The translations under genes and the position numbers were made by a program. Shown here in pieces: positions 20,389-29,769 of a stretch of DNA of 64,000 nt. The notes below the pieces were generated by a model that was not told the DNA's origin, ran no database searches, and was given only the letters and a program-made list of their open reading frames with translations. Each line of letters opens with the position of its first letter. Positions within the stretch are counted from its first letter, which is position 1. Origin of the DNA: Prevotella dentasini JCM 15908 (GTDB lineage Bacteria > Bacteroidota > Bacteroidia > Bacteroidales > Bacteroidaceae); NCBI RefSeq assembly GCF_000614065.1, contig NZ_BAKG01000018.1, positions 1 to 64,000 on the forward strand, in the 5' to 3' direction.

Positions 20389-20430
20389 GACGGGAGAGTG
20401 CGGAATCATCACGCACTCTCCCGTCTTTTT
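20389..20430 (+). terminator. Terminator of the B12 operon
   Basis: Perfect 14-bp GC-rich arms at 20389-20402 and 20412-20425 with a 9-base loop are followed by TTTTT at 20426-20430. Confidence 0.95.
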
Positions 20431-20609
20431 ATACTGCTATGGCTCAGGGAACCCTCCGTGTGCCCGTTGCACGGGGTGATGGCTGGTATCCTCTCCCTGC
20501 AATCCTGCCGTAAGAACACCAGTCTCGTCGTTTGACGGACAGCCTATGGAAACCGATTCGCCCGGCAGGGGGCAGTGTGTCCGTTTGGGATAGTATTATG
20601 GCGGCAAAA

Positions 20610-20670
20610 TGAAAGTGGCGGTTTCGCACCATCAAACGGGCGTTTTCGCATGGTCAAAGTGCCACTTTCG
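20610..20670. repeat. 22-bp-pitch palindrome triplet, locus C
   Basis: Units lie at 20610-20626, 20632-20648 and 20654-20670 with 5-bp spacers, between two convergent terminators. It is downstream of both the DUF4465 and DUF1573 genes. The rest of 20431-20698 shows no gene. Confidence 0.85.
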
Positions 20671-20698
20671 CTTTTCCGTTTTGGCCAGTGTAAAAAAC

Positions 20699-20730
20699 AA
20701 ATGGACTTTCCCTGTAGGAGAAAGTCCATT
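20699..20730 (-). terminator. Terminator of the DUF1573 gene
   Basis: Inverted arms around 20700-20710 and 20719-20729 (ATGGACTTTC pairing with GAAAGTCCAT) are followed on the minus strand by a T run (complement of 20692-20697). Confidence 0.85.
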
Positions 20731-20759
20731 CGCTATATCATCTATTGCCCGTTTCGGGG

Positions 20760-21145
20760 TTATTTTTCCTGCATCACGCCCTCTATGTAGAGTCTTGTCA
20801 TTTCCGTCTTGGCATTGGTACGGATGGTAATGCTCTTCTTGAAGTGGCCGGGAAACTTGCCCTGTCCGTTATAGGTAATCTCTATGGAGCCTTTCTGCCC
20901 CGGAGCTATCGGCCGCTTGTCATAGTGAGGAACGGTGCAGCCGCAGCTGGCAACGACCTGATTGATGACCAACGGAGCCTTCCCGGTATTGGTAAAGGTG
21001 AAGGTCGCCTTCTGTACGGGATTTTTCTCGGAGAAGGTTCCGAAGTTGTGTGTCATCTTGTCGAACTTGATTTCGGCTGATTCTGTGCTGCCGCATAGAC
21101 GAATCCGCAGATGAGCAGCATGGTTATCATTAAGATTTTCTTCAT
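20760..21145 (-). CDS. DUF1573 secreted protein, frameshifted
   Basis: A protein of about 128 residues. A signal peptide begins at ATG 21145 (ILMITMLLICGFVYAAAQ) and leads into a DUF1573 Ig-like domain with the family hallmark VVASCGCTVPHYDKRPIAPG and the core FTFTNTGKAPLVI. The frame breaks at about 21088: the signal peptide frame stops after SSSTR, while AEIKFDKMTHNFGTF lies one frame over, so one base is missing. DUF1573 proteins of Bacteroidetes are exported and of unknown role; some Cys-containing relatives are near respiratory or thiol proteins. A -7 element sits at 21177-21184. Confidence 0.82.
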
Positions 21146-21176
21146 AATTCAGTCTGTTTTATTGTTGAATTTGATG

Positions 21177-21184
21177 CAAAAGTA
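21177..21184 (-). promoter_or_regulatory. -7 element of the DUF1573 gene
   Basis: Minus-strand TACTTTTG, 31 bp upstream of ATG 21145. Confidence 0.6.
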
Positions 21185-21332
21185 AACAGAAAGTTTAGTG
21201 TGGGGGAGGTTTTTTGCAATTATTAAGCCGAAATTATCATATATTAATCAAATGACAATGCTTGTCCCGAAAACTTTCGCGGACCGGCAGACATTTCCAC
21301 ATTGACGGTGGCGTCGTTTCGTTAAAAGTTTG

Positions 21333-21340
21333 TAACTTTG
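21333..21340 (+). promoter_or_regulatory. -7 element of aspS
   Basis: TAACTTTG followed by CATC, 33 bp before ATG 21374. It rules out the earlier in-frame start at 21338. Confidence 0.7.
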
Positions 21341-21373
21341 CATCTATATATAAACAAAACAAACAGACATACT

Positions 21374-23131
21374 ATGTATCGGACGAATACTTGTGGCGAG
21401 TTGCGGCTCTCTGATGCCGGCAAGGAAGTTACCCTTGCCGGATGGGTGCAACGCTCGCGAAAGATGGGAGGAATGACGTTTATCGATTTGCGCGACCGTT
21501 ACGGCATCACCCAGTTGGTCTTCAACGAAGCCGACGATGCCGACTTGTGTGGAGAGGCCAACAAGCTGGGGCGTGAATATTGCGTGCAGGTAAAGGGAGT
21601 GGTAAACGAGCGTCAGAGCAAGAACGGCAAGATGCCTACTGGCGACATCGAAATCATTGCCAAGGAGCTGAATGTGCTCAGTTCTTCCCTGACGCCTCCG
21701 TTCACCATCGAAGACAATACGGACGGAGGAGACGACCTCCGCATGAAGTACCGCTACTTGGATTTGCGTCGTCCGGCAGTCAGAAAGAACATAGAGCTGC
21801 GCCATCGTATGACGATTATCATCCGTAATTTCCTCGACAAGCTGAACTTCATTGAGGTGGAGACGCCCGTCCTGATAGGCTCAACTCCCGAGGGAGCGCG
21901 CGACTTTGTCGTTCCCTCGCGGATGAATCCCGGTCAGTTCTATGCCCTTCCGCAGAGTCCGCAGACGCTGAAGCAGCTGCTGATGGTGGCAGGTTTCGAC
22001 CGTTATTTCCAGATAGCCAAGTGCTTCCGAGACGAAGACCTGCGTGCCGACCGTCAGCCGGAGTTCACGCAGATAGACTGCGAGATGTCTTACGTTGACC
22101 AAGACGACGTCATCGGCATCTTCGAGGAGATGGCGCGCTGTCTCTTCCGTGAAATACGCGGTGTGGAGTTGCCTAAGCTGGAGCAGATGCCGTGGCATGA
22201 GGCGATGAGGCGTTTCGGCTCCGACAAGCCTGACCTCCGCTTCGGAATGGAGTTTGTCGAGCTGATGGACGACCTCAAGGGCACGGGAACGTTCCCCGTC
22301 TTCGACGAAGCCGGATATATCGGCGGTATCGTTGTCCCGGGCTGTGCAGAGTATAGCCGCAAGCAGCTCAACGAGCTGACCGACTTTGTGAAGCGTCCGC
22401 AGGTGGGTGCCAAGGGGCTTGTGTTCATCAAGTATAATTCCGACGGTACGGTGAAGAGTTCCATTGACAAGTTCTATACGCCCGAGCAGTTGCAGAAGGT
22501 CAAGGAGACGACGGGAGCCAAGGATGGCGACCTCGTGCTGATTCTCTCTGGCGACAATGCTAACAAGACACGCGTTCAGCTCTGTACGCTTCGTCTGGAG
22601 ATGGGCGACCGCCTCGGTCTGCGCGACAAGAACGTATTCAAGTGTCTTTGGATAGTCGATTTCCCGCTCTTCGAGTGGAGCGACGAGGAACAGAGACTTA
22701 TGGCTACCCATCATCCGTTTACGATGCCGAATCCCGACGACATTCCTTTGCTTGACGAACATCCCGAGCAGGTGCGTGCGAAAGCATACGACTTCGTCTG
22801 CAACGGCGTGGAGGTCGGAGGAGGGTCTCTTCGTATTCACGACACGCAGTTGCAGGAGAAGATGTTCGAGGTGCTTGGCTTCACTCCCGAGCGTGCCGAG
22901 GCACAGTTCGGCTTCCTGATGAATGCTTTCAAGTATGGTGCGCCTCCTCATGCCGGTCTGGCTTTCGGACTCGACCGTTTCGTCAGCATCCTTGCCGGAC
23001 TCGACTCCATCCGCGACTGCATCGCCTTCCCGAAGAACAACAGCGGACGCGATGTGATGCTCGACGCACCGTCGGTTATTGACGACAAACAGCTCGACGA
23101 ATTGCAGATAAAAGTTGAGCTAAAGGCCTAA
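21374..23131 (+). CDS. aspS: Aspartyl-tRNA synthetase
   Basis: Class II aminoacyl-tRNA synthetase that charges tRNA-Asp, 585 residues from ATG 21374. An N-terminal OB-fold anticodon domain ([19 protein letters not shown], about residues 17-35) is followed by the catalytic core with motif 1 and 2 sequences ([27 protein letters not shown], about 219-237). The bacterial GAD insertion domain lies at about 300-420. Motif 3 is [15 protein letters not shown] near residue 530. It appears to be monocistronic, with its own promoter. Confidence 0.97.
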   Translation: MYRTNTCGELRLSDAGKEVTLAGWVQRSRKMGGMTFIDLRDRYGITQLVFNEADDADLCGEANKLGREYCVQVKGVVNERQSKNGKMPTGDIEIIAKELNVLSSSLTPPFTIEDNTDGGDDLRMKYRYLDLRRPAVRKNIELRHRMTIIIRNFLDKLNFIEVETPVLIGSTPEGARDFVVPSRMNPGQFYALPQSPQTLKQLLMVAGFDRYFQIAKCFRDEDLRADRQPEFTQIDCEMSYVDQDDVIGIFEEMARCLFREIRGVELPKLEQMPWHEAMRRFGSDKPDLRFGMEFVELMDDLKGTGTFPVFDEAGYIGGIVVPGCAEYSRKQLNELTDFVKRPQVGAKGLVFIKYNSDGTVKSSIDKFYTPEQLQKVKETTGAKDGDLVLILSGDNANKTRVQLCTLRLEMGDRLGLRDKNVFKCLWIVDFPLFEWSDEEQRLMATHHPFTMPNPDDIPLLDEHPEQVRAKAYDFVCNGVEVGGGSLRIHDTQLQEKMFEVLGFTPERAEAQFGFLMNAFKYGAPPHAGLAFGLDRFVSILAGLDSIRDCIAFPKNNSGRDVMLDAPSVIDDKQLDELQIKVELKA

Positions 23132-23232
23132 TAGTCATTGATTAAAATCAATAAATAAGCATAACGGGGCAATTGGGGCTTCGGAGCTGTCATATTTCTG
23201 TTTGAAAATTCGATGCTCTGAGATATTTGATG

Positions 23233-23240
23233 TAATTTTG
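23233..23240 (+). promoter_or_regulatory. -7 element of the 95-aa winged-helix gene
   Basis: TAATTTTG followed by CAAA, 58 bp upstream of the ATG at 23299. Confidence 0.6.
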
Positions 23241-23298
23241 CAAATACATATTACAGATAGTTAGTTCAGAGTTTGAATAGATTTTAATGTACTAAATT

Positions 23299-23586
23299 AT
23301 GGCAGAAAAGAAGACAACGGATGCTGCAAAGACGGCAGCAAAGAAGGCGGCTCCAAAGAAAACAGTGGCAAAGAAGACGATAGCAGCCATTTCACTCAAC
23401 GCCGAGAACGTCGGGTTCAGGGCAGGCGACGTTTACAATGCGCTGGCATCTGAGGGCAAGGCTCTCTCTGTGGCAGAGATTGCAAAACTTGCCAAGATTA
23501 CTACCGAGGAGGTTTATCTGGGTATTGGCTGGCTCTTGAAAGAGGGTAAGGTCAACGAAGAGGACAACAAGGTTGCTCTTGCTTAA
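23299..23586 (+). CDS. Small winged-helix protein (DUF2582 type) with Lys/Ala-rich tail
   Basis: A 95-residue protein in two parts. Residues 1-30 are a basic low-complexity tail (AKTAAKKAAPKKTVAKK) resembling histone H1 or eukaryote-like nucleoid proteins. Residues 31-95 form a winged helix-turn-helix of the DUF2582 kind (NVGFRAGDVYNALASEGKA, VAEIAKLAKITTEEVYLGIG, WLLKEGKV). Nonspecific DNA binding is likely from the tail, and a nucleoid role is an inference. It has its own promoter and follows aspS by about 165 bp. Confidence 0.78.
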   Translation: MAEKKTTDAAKTAAKKAAPKKTVAKKTIAAISLNAENVGFRAGDVYNALASEGKALSVAEIAKLAKITTEEVYLGIGWLLKEGKVNEEDNKVALA

Positions 23587-23656
23587 TAGAAACTATGTTA
23601 TATAATAAGGTAGGGGTCTGTATCTGAGCGTATGGACTCCTTCTTTTTTGCTTTAT

Positions 23657-23983
23657 ATGCTTTACGAAGAAGACATTCTACGCATACTTGTAGAGGCTGG
23701 GGAGACGGGGCTGCCTGTCCGAAAGATTTCCCGCCACGTCTTCAATGCGCGTAATTCTTTTTTCAATCCCATCACCGAAGAGGAAGTGCACCAGTTTGTC
23801 TGCCAGTATCTTGGGCGTGTCTGCAAGAATGAAGACTCGCTGATAGAACGCACGCAAAAAGGTGTTTACAGGCTCAACGATTCTAATAAGGATTCCCGTC
23901 AGCTGTATCTTCAGTTCAGAGACGACGGGGACGAGCCTGCCGAGCCAAAGAAGGAAATAGACCAGAGCCTTAGCTTGTTTTAG
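23657..23983 (+). CDS. Uncharacterised 108-aa protein
   Basis: Not recognised with confidence. The N-terminal half (LYEEDILRILVEAGETGLPV, KISRHVFNARNSFF) looks like a winged-helix fold with a conserved-looking NPIT motif. The C-terminus is acidic and ends in IDQSLSLF. ATG 23657 is preferred over the TTG at 23648. It lies 70 bp after the DUF2582 gene on the same strand, so the two small helix-turn-helix-like proteins may be cotranscribed. Codon use fits its neighbours. Confidence 0.65.
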   Translation: MLYEEDILRILVEAGETGLPVRKISRHVFNARNSFFNPITEEEVHQFVCQYLGRVCKNEDSLIERTQKGVYRLNDSNKDSRQLYLQFRDDGDEPAEPKKEIDQSLSLF

Positions 23984-24222
23984 CCATCAGACTGCTTTCG
24001 TGTTCTGTTTCCATGCCCTGCGGATGTCAAGTATGGGCTTTTGGCGGTAAAGGATAGTCGAGATGATTTTCAGGGATTAGGACTGTCTTAATGGCGGAAA
24101 ACCACGATAAACACTATAGATGTACTCCTTCCATTTCTTAACGGGGAGGGGAAGAAGGACGGATTGTTGCCTTAATGCAGAGAAAAGCCCATGGTAAGGT
24201 TGCAGTTGTTGTTTTTTCTTCG

Positions 24223-24230
24223 TATATTTG
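24223..24230 (+). promoter_or_regulatory. -7 element of manC
   Basis: TATATTTG followed by CAG, 30 bp before ATG 24261. The 277-bp stretch from 23984 holds no other feature. Confidence 0.65.
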
Positions 24231-24260
24231 CAGAAAATCAAATATTAGAAACATACAAGA

Positions 24261-25325
24261 ATGGCACTTTCCAACAATCATTTAGTCATTATGGCAGGCG
24301 GTGTAGGCAGTCGCTTTTGGCCGATGAGCACTGCCGAATGTCCTAAACAGTTTATTGATGTCCTCGGTGTAGGCAGGTCGTTGTTGCAGTTGACCTACGA
24401 CCGCTTCAGGAAACTGATGCCTGCGGAAAACGTTTGGGTGGTTACGAACGAGAGGTATGCAGACCTCGTCCGTGAGCAGTTGCCCGATGTCCCCTTGGGA
24501 AATATCCTCCGCGAACCTTGCCGCCGCAATACTGCTCCGTGCATAGCGTATGTCAGCTGGCGGATTAAGAAGGTGGCGCCGAAGGCGAATATCGTCGTAA
24601 CGCCGAGCGACCATGTCGTTGCCAATGTCGAGGAATTTCAGCGAGTGGTGGGAAACTGTCTGAAGTTTACGGCAGAGACGGATGCCATCGTTACCTTGGG
24701 CATCAAGCCCAACCGCCCCGAAACAGGCTACGGATACATTCAGGCCGACCTCTCTACGGCTTCTGCACGTAACAGGGAAATATTCCGCGTCGACCAGTTC
24801 CGCGAGAAGCCCGATCTGGAAACGGCCATCCGCTACACCCGTCAGAACAACTTCTTCTGGAATGCAGGTATCTTTATCTGGAGCGTTTCGACGATTGCCA
24901 ATGCCTTCCGTATCTATCAGCCGAACATTGCGCGGACGTTTGAGGGCATCATGGACCAGCTTGGGACTCCCGAAGAGCAGGCTGCGATAGACAGGGTCTA
25001 TCCCGACTGCGAGAGCATCTCGGTCGACTATGCCATCATGGAGAAGGCGGAGGAGATATTTGTCTGTCCTGCCGATTTCGGGTGGAGCGACCTTGGGACA
25101 TGGGGCTCGCTGCTATTGCAGTCTCAGCACGACCTCTACGGCAATGCTATTATTGGAGAGAACGTGAAACTCTTCGACAGCAAGAACTGCATCGTGCATA
25201 CTACCGAGGAGAAAAAGGTGGTCGTGCAGGGGCTTGACGGTTTCATCGTGGCCGAGAAGGGCAATACGCTGCTGATTTGCAAGCTGTCGGAAGAGCAGAG
25301 AATCAAGCAGTTTACTGGAGAATGA
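24261..25325 (+). CDS. manC: Mannose-1-phosphate guanylyltransferase
   Basis: Makes GDP-mannose from GTP and mannose-1-phosphate, the donor for mannose and fucose units in polysaccharides and glycoproteins. The 354-residue protein carries only the nucleotidyltransferase domain: GGVGSRFWPMSTAECPKQF at residues 13-31, then TPSDHVVAN near 114, GIKPNRPETGYGYIQ near 145, and FFWNAGIFIW near 200. The C-terminal isomerase domain of bifunctional enzymes is absent. Its own promoter is adjacent and no polysaccharide cluster surrounds it, so it is likely a housekeeping sugar-nucleotide gene. Confidence 0.93.
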   Translation: MALSNNHLVIMAGGVGSRFWPMSTAECPKQFIDVLGVGRSLLQLTYDRFRKLMPAENVWVVTNERYADLVREQLPDVPLGNILREPCRRNTAPCIAYVSWRIKKVAPKANIVVTPSDHVVANVEEFQRVVGNCLKFTAETDAIVTLGIKPNRPETGYGYIQADLSTASARNREIFRVDQFREKPDLETAIRYTRQNNFFWNAGIFIWSVSTIANAFRIYQPNIARTFEGIMDQLGTPEEQAAIDRVYPDCESISVDYAIMEKAEEIFVCPADFGWSDLGTWGSLLLQSQHDLYGNAIIGENVKLFDSKNCIVHTTEEKKVVVQGLDGFIVAEKGNTLLICKLSEEQRIKQFTGE

Positions 25326-25399
25326 TGAGTCCGTCCGCCACGCCTGCACGGCTACGGGCACTCCATCCCGCAGAAAGGAGATAACGCAATAATAGGGAT

Positions 25400-26429
25400 A
25401 TGAAAATCAGATACTTGTCATTTCTGTTTTTGCTCGTTCCTGTCATGATGTGGGCGCAGCCACTCCGGCTTGTGCGCATGAATCCGCAGCGTCATTATCC
25501 GGCTACCGTGCCGAAGGGAAATTACAGCGGTATGGCGTGGATGGGTGGAAACCGCTATGCGGTAGTGTCGGACAAGGCTCCAAAGAGTGGCTTCTTTGTC
25601 TTTGAAATTGATGTGGACTCTGTTTCGGGCGGTCTCCTCGGGGTTTCGGCAAAGGGCTTTTTTGCTCCGATGAGGATAATAGGGACGAGGAGGGGATAGC
25701 TTTCTTCGCGGAGAGGAACACGGTATTCATTTCGCGCGAGGCCGACAATAAGGTCAAGGAATATGCTTTGGACGGACGGGCAACGGGACGGGAGCTTGCC
25801 GTTCCTCCGGTTTTCGGCCGTGCAGGCAGCAACTATGGTCTTGAAGCTCTCACCTACAACCGGGCGACGCACCGTTTTTGGACTACTTCGGAGAGCACGC
25901 TGGAGGGCGACGGGGGCAGGCTGATTCGCGCAACGGCGTGCAGAACAGGCTGCGGCTGCAATCCTTCGGCGATGACCTGTCTCCGCGGGAGCAGTATGCC
26001 TATCAGATGGATGCTCCGGCAGTACGTGGGCAGGTTGCAAGCTATGCGATGGGAGTAGCCGGGATGGCAGCCTTGGACGACGGCCGGCTGCTTGTTCTTG
26101 AGCGTGAGTTTGTCGTTACATCCAAGAAACTCGGCTCATACGTGGTTAACAAGCTGTATAGTGTCTGGCCCGACGGGGGAAAGGAAGTATCTTCAGATAC
26201 CGTACTCAACGCTCAGTCTCCCTGTCTCGGCAAGACGCTGTTGGCAAAGTGGAAGACTTCGATTACGCTGTTCCGGCAGAATCTGGCCAATTATGAGGGG
26301 CTCTGTGCCGGGCCGCGGCTGAAGGACGGAAGCCAAGTCCTGCTGCTGTGTGCCGACAGCCAGAATCAGTATGGCGGTATCCTCCGCGATTGGTTCCGCA
26401 CGATTATAATCAGACAGGGACCATATTAA
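25400..26429 (+). CDS. Secreted phytase-like / esterase-like beta-propeller protein, two frameshifts
   Basis: About 343 residues when repaired. It has a signal peptide (YLSFLFLLVPVMMWAQ), then segments typical of the esterase-like-activity-of-phytase family: YSGMAW-like SGMAWMGGNRYAVVSDKAP, SNYGLEALTYN, and MGVAGMAALDDGRLLVLERE. Three frames are needed. The first stops near 25699; the second covers DEEGIAFFAERNTVFISRE to about 25930; the third covers NGVQNRLRL to the stop at 26429. One base is missing near 25668 and one near 25930. Substrate and reaction are unknown; the family name comes from sequence similarity only. Confidence 0.72.
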
Positions 26430-26550
26430 AAAAGAGTGTAGGCCTTTCTTGTATTTCCTGCTTGCCCTGTTATTTTGCCATTCCTTCTTTCTTGTTTTTT
26501 TAGTTGATATATTCTCCTTTTTATATATCTTTTTTGCTTTTCCATAGTGT

Positions 26551-26870
26551 CCGTGGGGGTGCGAATACCCCCACGGATAGGGTGCGAATACCCCCACGGA
26601 TAGGGTGCGAATACCCCCACGGATAGGGTGCGAATACCCCCACGGATAGGGTGCGAATATCCCCACGGGTAGGGTGCGAATACCCCCACGGGTAGGGTGC
26701 GAATATACCCCACGGGTAGGGTGCGAATATACCCCACGAGTGGGGTGCAAATATACCCCACGAGTGGGGTGCAAATATACCCCACGAGTGGGGTGCAAAT
26801 ATACCCCACGAGTGGGGTACAAATATACCCCACGAGTGGGGTGTGAATGTACTCCACGAGTGGGGTCTTT
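26551..26870. repeat. Minisatellite of 23/24-bp units, 13 copies plus a partial
   Basis: Units begin at 26559, 26582, 26605, 26628, 26651, 26674, 26697 (23-bp pitch to here), then 26721, 26745, 26769, 26793, 26817, 26841 and a partial at 26865 (24-bp pitch). The unit changes gradually, from a core CCCCCACGGATAGGG on the left to ACCCCACGAGTGGGGT, a 7-bp-arm hairpin, on the right. The left edge (26551-26576) is itself an inverted repeat. It lies between convergent genes. All three minus frames stay open across it, which follows from the repeat lacking stop codons and is not evidence of a gene. Confidence 0.93.
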
Positions 26871-26933
26871 TCATCCCTATATTTCACGGAAAATATAAGG
26901 AAACAAGCAGCCTTTTTCGGCAGTAGTGGCAGT

Positions 26934-27619
26934 TTAGCGCAGCCTTTTCTTCAGCTTTCGTATGGCCTTGTCGCGCACTTGTCGGACGCGCTCGCGCTTC
27001 AGTCCCGTCATTTCGCCTGCTTCCGCCATCGTATAGTGTTCTCCGTCCAGGCCGTATAAGAGGTTGATGACCTTGCGCTCGCGTTCGTTGAGTACGTTCA
27101 TCCCCTGTCTCAGTTCGCTGTTCAGAATCTGCCTGTTCAGGCTTTCGTCGGCACGGGGCGAGTTGTTGTTCTCTATGACGCTCTGCAGCGTGAAGTTGTT
27201 ACTGCTGCCTACGGGTACTGGCTGGTCCATGGAGATGGGGTGAGAACGTTTCCGTTCGGATGGCGTAGCCTCCTTTTGCGGCACCTTGTAGAGTGCCGTC
27301 TGCTCGCTGATGGCCTCTTCCATGGCGCGGCGGATGTAGGGTGCGGCGAATATAACGAAGCGCGTGCCCTTGCTGCCGTCGTATTTCCGGGCTGCGTGCA
27401 TCATTCCGATGTTTCCTTCGCTGATGAGGTCGTCCTCGTCGAGGCCGTGGTTGCGGTACTGGTGTGCCAGTGAAACGACAAACTTAAGGTTTGCCTTGGT
27501 CAGCTTCTCAAGTGCTTGGCATCTCCCACCTTGATTCTTTCGGCCAAATTCCGTTCTTCCTCGTTGCTGAGGAGTTGCTCCAGTGCTATCTCCTCTATGT
27601 ATCTTTCGTTTGCTGCCAT
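26934..27619 (-). CDS. RNA polymerase sigma-70 family factor, frameshifted
   Basis: A protein of about 228 residues that directs RNA polymerase to promoters. From ATG 27619 the short N-terminus (YIEEIALEQLLSNEEERNLA) leads to region 2 (NLKFVVSLAHQYRNHGLDED, LISEGNIGMMHAARKYD) and region 3. Region 4 (LNERERKVINLLYGL, MAEAGEMTGLKRERVRQVRD) ends the protein. The frame breaks at about 27515, and one base added there restores GDAKALEKLTKANLKF. It is shorter than the primary RpoD and lacks region 1.1, so a group 2 paralogue is likely. It is third after the TPR and DedA genes on the same strand, 46 bp from DedA. Confidence 0.87.
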
Positions 27620-27665
27620 AGATGTAATGCTGTTTTGCCGGTTTATGTATTTTGTTATCGTATTG

Positions 27666-28304
27666 TTATTCTGCTGCCTTTCCTCGTTTCCGCTTTGTCA
27701 GCCATTTTACTCCGAAGTAGAGGAGGGCAAGGAGCACGAGGGCGACGATTCCGAACTTGATATACTCTCCGTACTCCATAATCTTGTCGTTGAGCTGACT
27801 TTCGGGTACGAACGTGTGGAGATAGTATCCGAGCAGGGCGAGGATGCAGTTCCATGCGCCTGCCCCGATGGTGGTGAACAGGAGGAATTGCCAATAGTTC
27901 ATCCTTGCCAGACCAGCCGGAATGGAGATAAGATGGCGGATGCCGGGCAGCAACCGGCCCGTAATGGTAGCTGCCATGCCGTGATTGTAGAAATACCGCT
28001 CGCTCTTCTCCACCTTCTCTTGATTGAGGAGGCACATCTTGCCCCACTTGCTGTTGGCAAACCGATAGATGATGGGGCGTCCGAGATACCATCCGGCAAA
28101 ATAGTTGATGGTGGCTCCGCAGTCTGCCCCGATAGTGGCAAAGAGGATAACGAGCCACATGTTGAGGTTTCCGCCTGCTGCATGATAGGCCGCAGGTGCA
28201 ACGACAAGCTCTGAGGGGACGGGGACGACGGTGCTCTCCAGAAGCATCAGCAGGAAGATGGTGCCGTAGTTGAGTTGGGATAAGAGTGTGCTGATGAAGC
28301 CCAT
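27666..28304 (-). CDS. DedA family inner-membrane protein (VTT domain)
   Basis: A 212-residue membrane protein with about five hydrophobic segments. The VTT/SNARE-associated core is visible: ESTVVPVPSELVVAPA at about residues 23-38, ADCGATINYFAGWYLGRP near 60-77, and GRLLPGIRHLISIPAGLARM near 116-135. DedA proteins act in lipid-carrier (undecaprenyl phosphate or phospholipid) flipping and in membrane-potential homeostasis. It is followed 46 bp later by the sigma factor gene and preceded by the TPR gene, all minus. Confidence 0.92.
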   Translation of the reverse strand: MGFISTLLSQLNYGTIFLLMLLESTVVPVPSELVVAPAAYHAAGGNLNMWLVILFATIGADCGATINYFAGWYLGRPIIYRFANSKWGKMCLLNQEKVEKSERYFYNHGMAATITGRLLPGIRHLISIPAGLARMNYWQFLLFTTIGAGAWNCILALLGYYLHTFVPESQLNDKIMEYGEYIKFGIVALVLLALLYFGVKWLTKRKRGKAAE

Positions 28305-28363
28305 AGGTATGAATTTGAATTGTTTATACTATAGATAATGGCTGTGGGAGTGTGGATGATGCC

Positions 28364-29614
28364 CTAAGCAAGGCTGTCCTCGCCGGGGAAGGGAGTGCCG
28401 GGCTGTTCTCTCTGGGAAGGGAAGATGACGGGTATGCCGGGATAGTCTTCCGGCATCGTACCTTCAGGATAGAGGTCTGACAATACTTCGGCACACTCTT
28501 CGGGATTGCGCCCGACGGCTATCTTGAGCCAAAGTTCGTATTCGGCTTCCTTGTCCAGCTCGTAGCAGCAGCGTGCAAGGTAGGCATAGCCGAACGTCCA
28601 CTGCTCGTCCATAGACGAAAGATAGGCGGAGAAGAGGCGGTAGGCAAATTCCACGTATCCGTTGTCGAATACCGAAATGGCAATGTGGATGAAGGTTGCC
28701 TCCATGTCCTTCGACTTCCTGACAGACTCCTGATAGTATTGGAGTGCCTTCGCGATGTCGTTCTTGAGCAGGTAGAGGTGTCCGATGGTAACATCTATCA
28801 GGCTCGTGTCGCTGCTGGGGCTGATTTCCTTGTACCGCATGTAGTACTTGAGAGCCTCGTCGTAGTTGCCGAGGCTGAAGAGGCCGTTGGCTTTGTTGAG
28901 GAGGGCCTCGTCGTCGTTGGGGTTGATGGCTATGGCGAACTCGCTGGAGTCTATGGAGGCTTGGATGTTGTTGCGTAGGAACTGGTTCTGTGCAAGTTGA
29001 TTCCAGTACGGGCCTGCATAGGGATTGGCGTCAAGAAGCTCGTTGAAAATCTTTTCGCTTTCGGCATACTTGCCGTGTCCCTTGAGTATGCGTCCTTGGA
29101 GTTCCTTGTAGTCGTTGTCGTCCGTCAGGGTCGAGCGTCTTGTCCAGTGTTCGGCATAGTCTATCTCGTTGTAGTCGGCAAAGAGAAGGGCTGCGTCGAG
29201 GATATAGTCTTCCCGGTCGTCCTCGTCAACGGCGTTGCTGAACGTCTCTTCCAGAAAGTCGTTGGCCTCCTCGGCCCTGTAGGTTGCCAAGAGTATCTCT
29301 GCCTTCAGATAGAAGTAGTCGAGGTCGGTCTTGTCGGCAATCTGCTCTGCCAGCTCGTCCGCCTTCTTCGGATTGTCTTCTATCAGCAGTGCCAGGCGCG
29401 CCTTGAACGCCAACGGCCCTGTCGCACCGGGAAATATGCTGAGCGTGTACTCTGCCACCTCGTCTGCCTCCTCGTTCTTGCCTATCGCACGGTAGTATTC
29501 GGCTATGTCGGTGAGTTCATCGGCATCGAGGAATCCACCGGCCTGTCCGTCTGCCATATTTTCGTATTGCTGAAGGATATGCTTGAAGCCGTCGCTGTTG
29601 TAATAATTGTCCAA
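28364..29614 (-). CDS. Tetratricopeptide-repeat protein
   Basis: A 416-residue, strongly acidic soluble protein built of helical TPR-like repeats from about residue 25 to 390, for example ITEYYRAIGKNEEADEVAEY-like and YWNQLAQNQFLRNNIQASID, then ALLNKANGLFSLGNYDEALK. There is no signal peptide, so it is cytoplasmic and probably scaffolds protein contacts. The C-terminus is proline-rich (PVIFPSQREQPGTPFPGED). Partners are unknown. It is upstream of dedA and the sigma gene on the same strand. Confidence 0.82.
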   Translation of the reverse strand: MDNYYNSDGFKHILQQYENMADGQAGGFLDADELTDIAEYYRAIGKNEEADEVAEYTLSIFPGATGPLAFKARLALLIEDNPKKADELAEQIADKTDLDYFYLKAEILLATYRAEEANDFLEETFSNAVDEDDREDYILDAALLFADYNEIDYAEHWTRRSTLTDDNDYKELQGRILKGHGKYAESEKIFNELLDANPYAGPYWNQLAQNQFLRNNIQASIDSSEFAIAINPNDDEALLNKANGLFSLGNYDEALKYYMRYKEISPSSDTSLIDVTIGHLYLLKNDIAKALQYYQESVRKSKDMEATFIHIAISVFDNGYVEFAYRLFSAYLSSMDEQWTFGYAYLARCCYELDKEAEYELWLKIAVGRNPEECAEVLSDLYPEGTMPEDYPGIPVIFPSQREQPGTPFPGEDSLA

Positions 29615-29769
29615 GGGTAGTTGAAGCTGATGAGGTTATTTGACGAAATGGAAGGGATGCCTCCGATGCCCGGCCGGCATACGTATTCGTGAAGCTGTCC
29701 GCGAAATGTGGAGCGGAACACACGGGGCGCATGTCCGTGCAGGGCGGAGGCTGGGAATGTGTGGCGGGC

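Noticed and set aside
26426..26887. A 153-codon frame encoding repeats such as TPLVGYIC
   Set aside because: All three minus frames are open across the minisatellite because the unit lacks stop codons. There is no signal peptide, start context or conserved flanks, so it is treated as a non-coding repeat.
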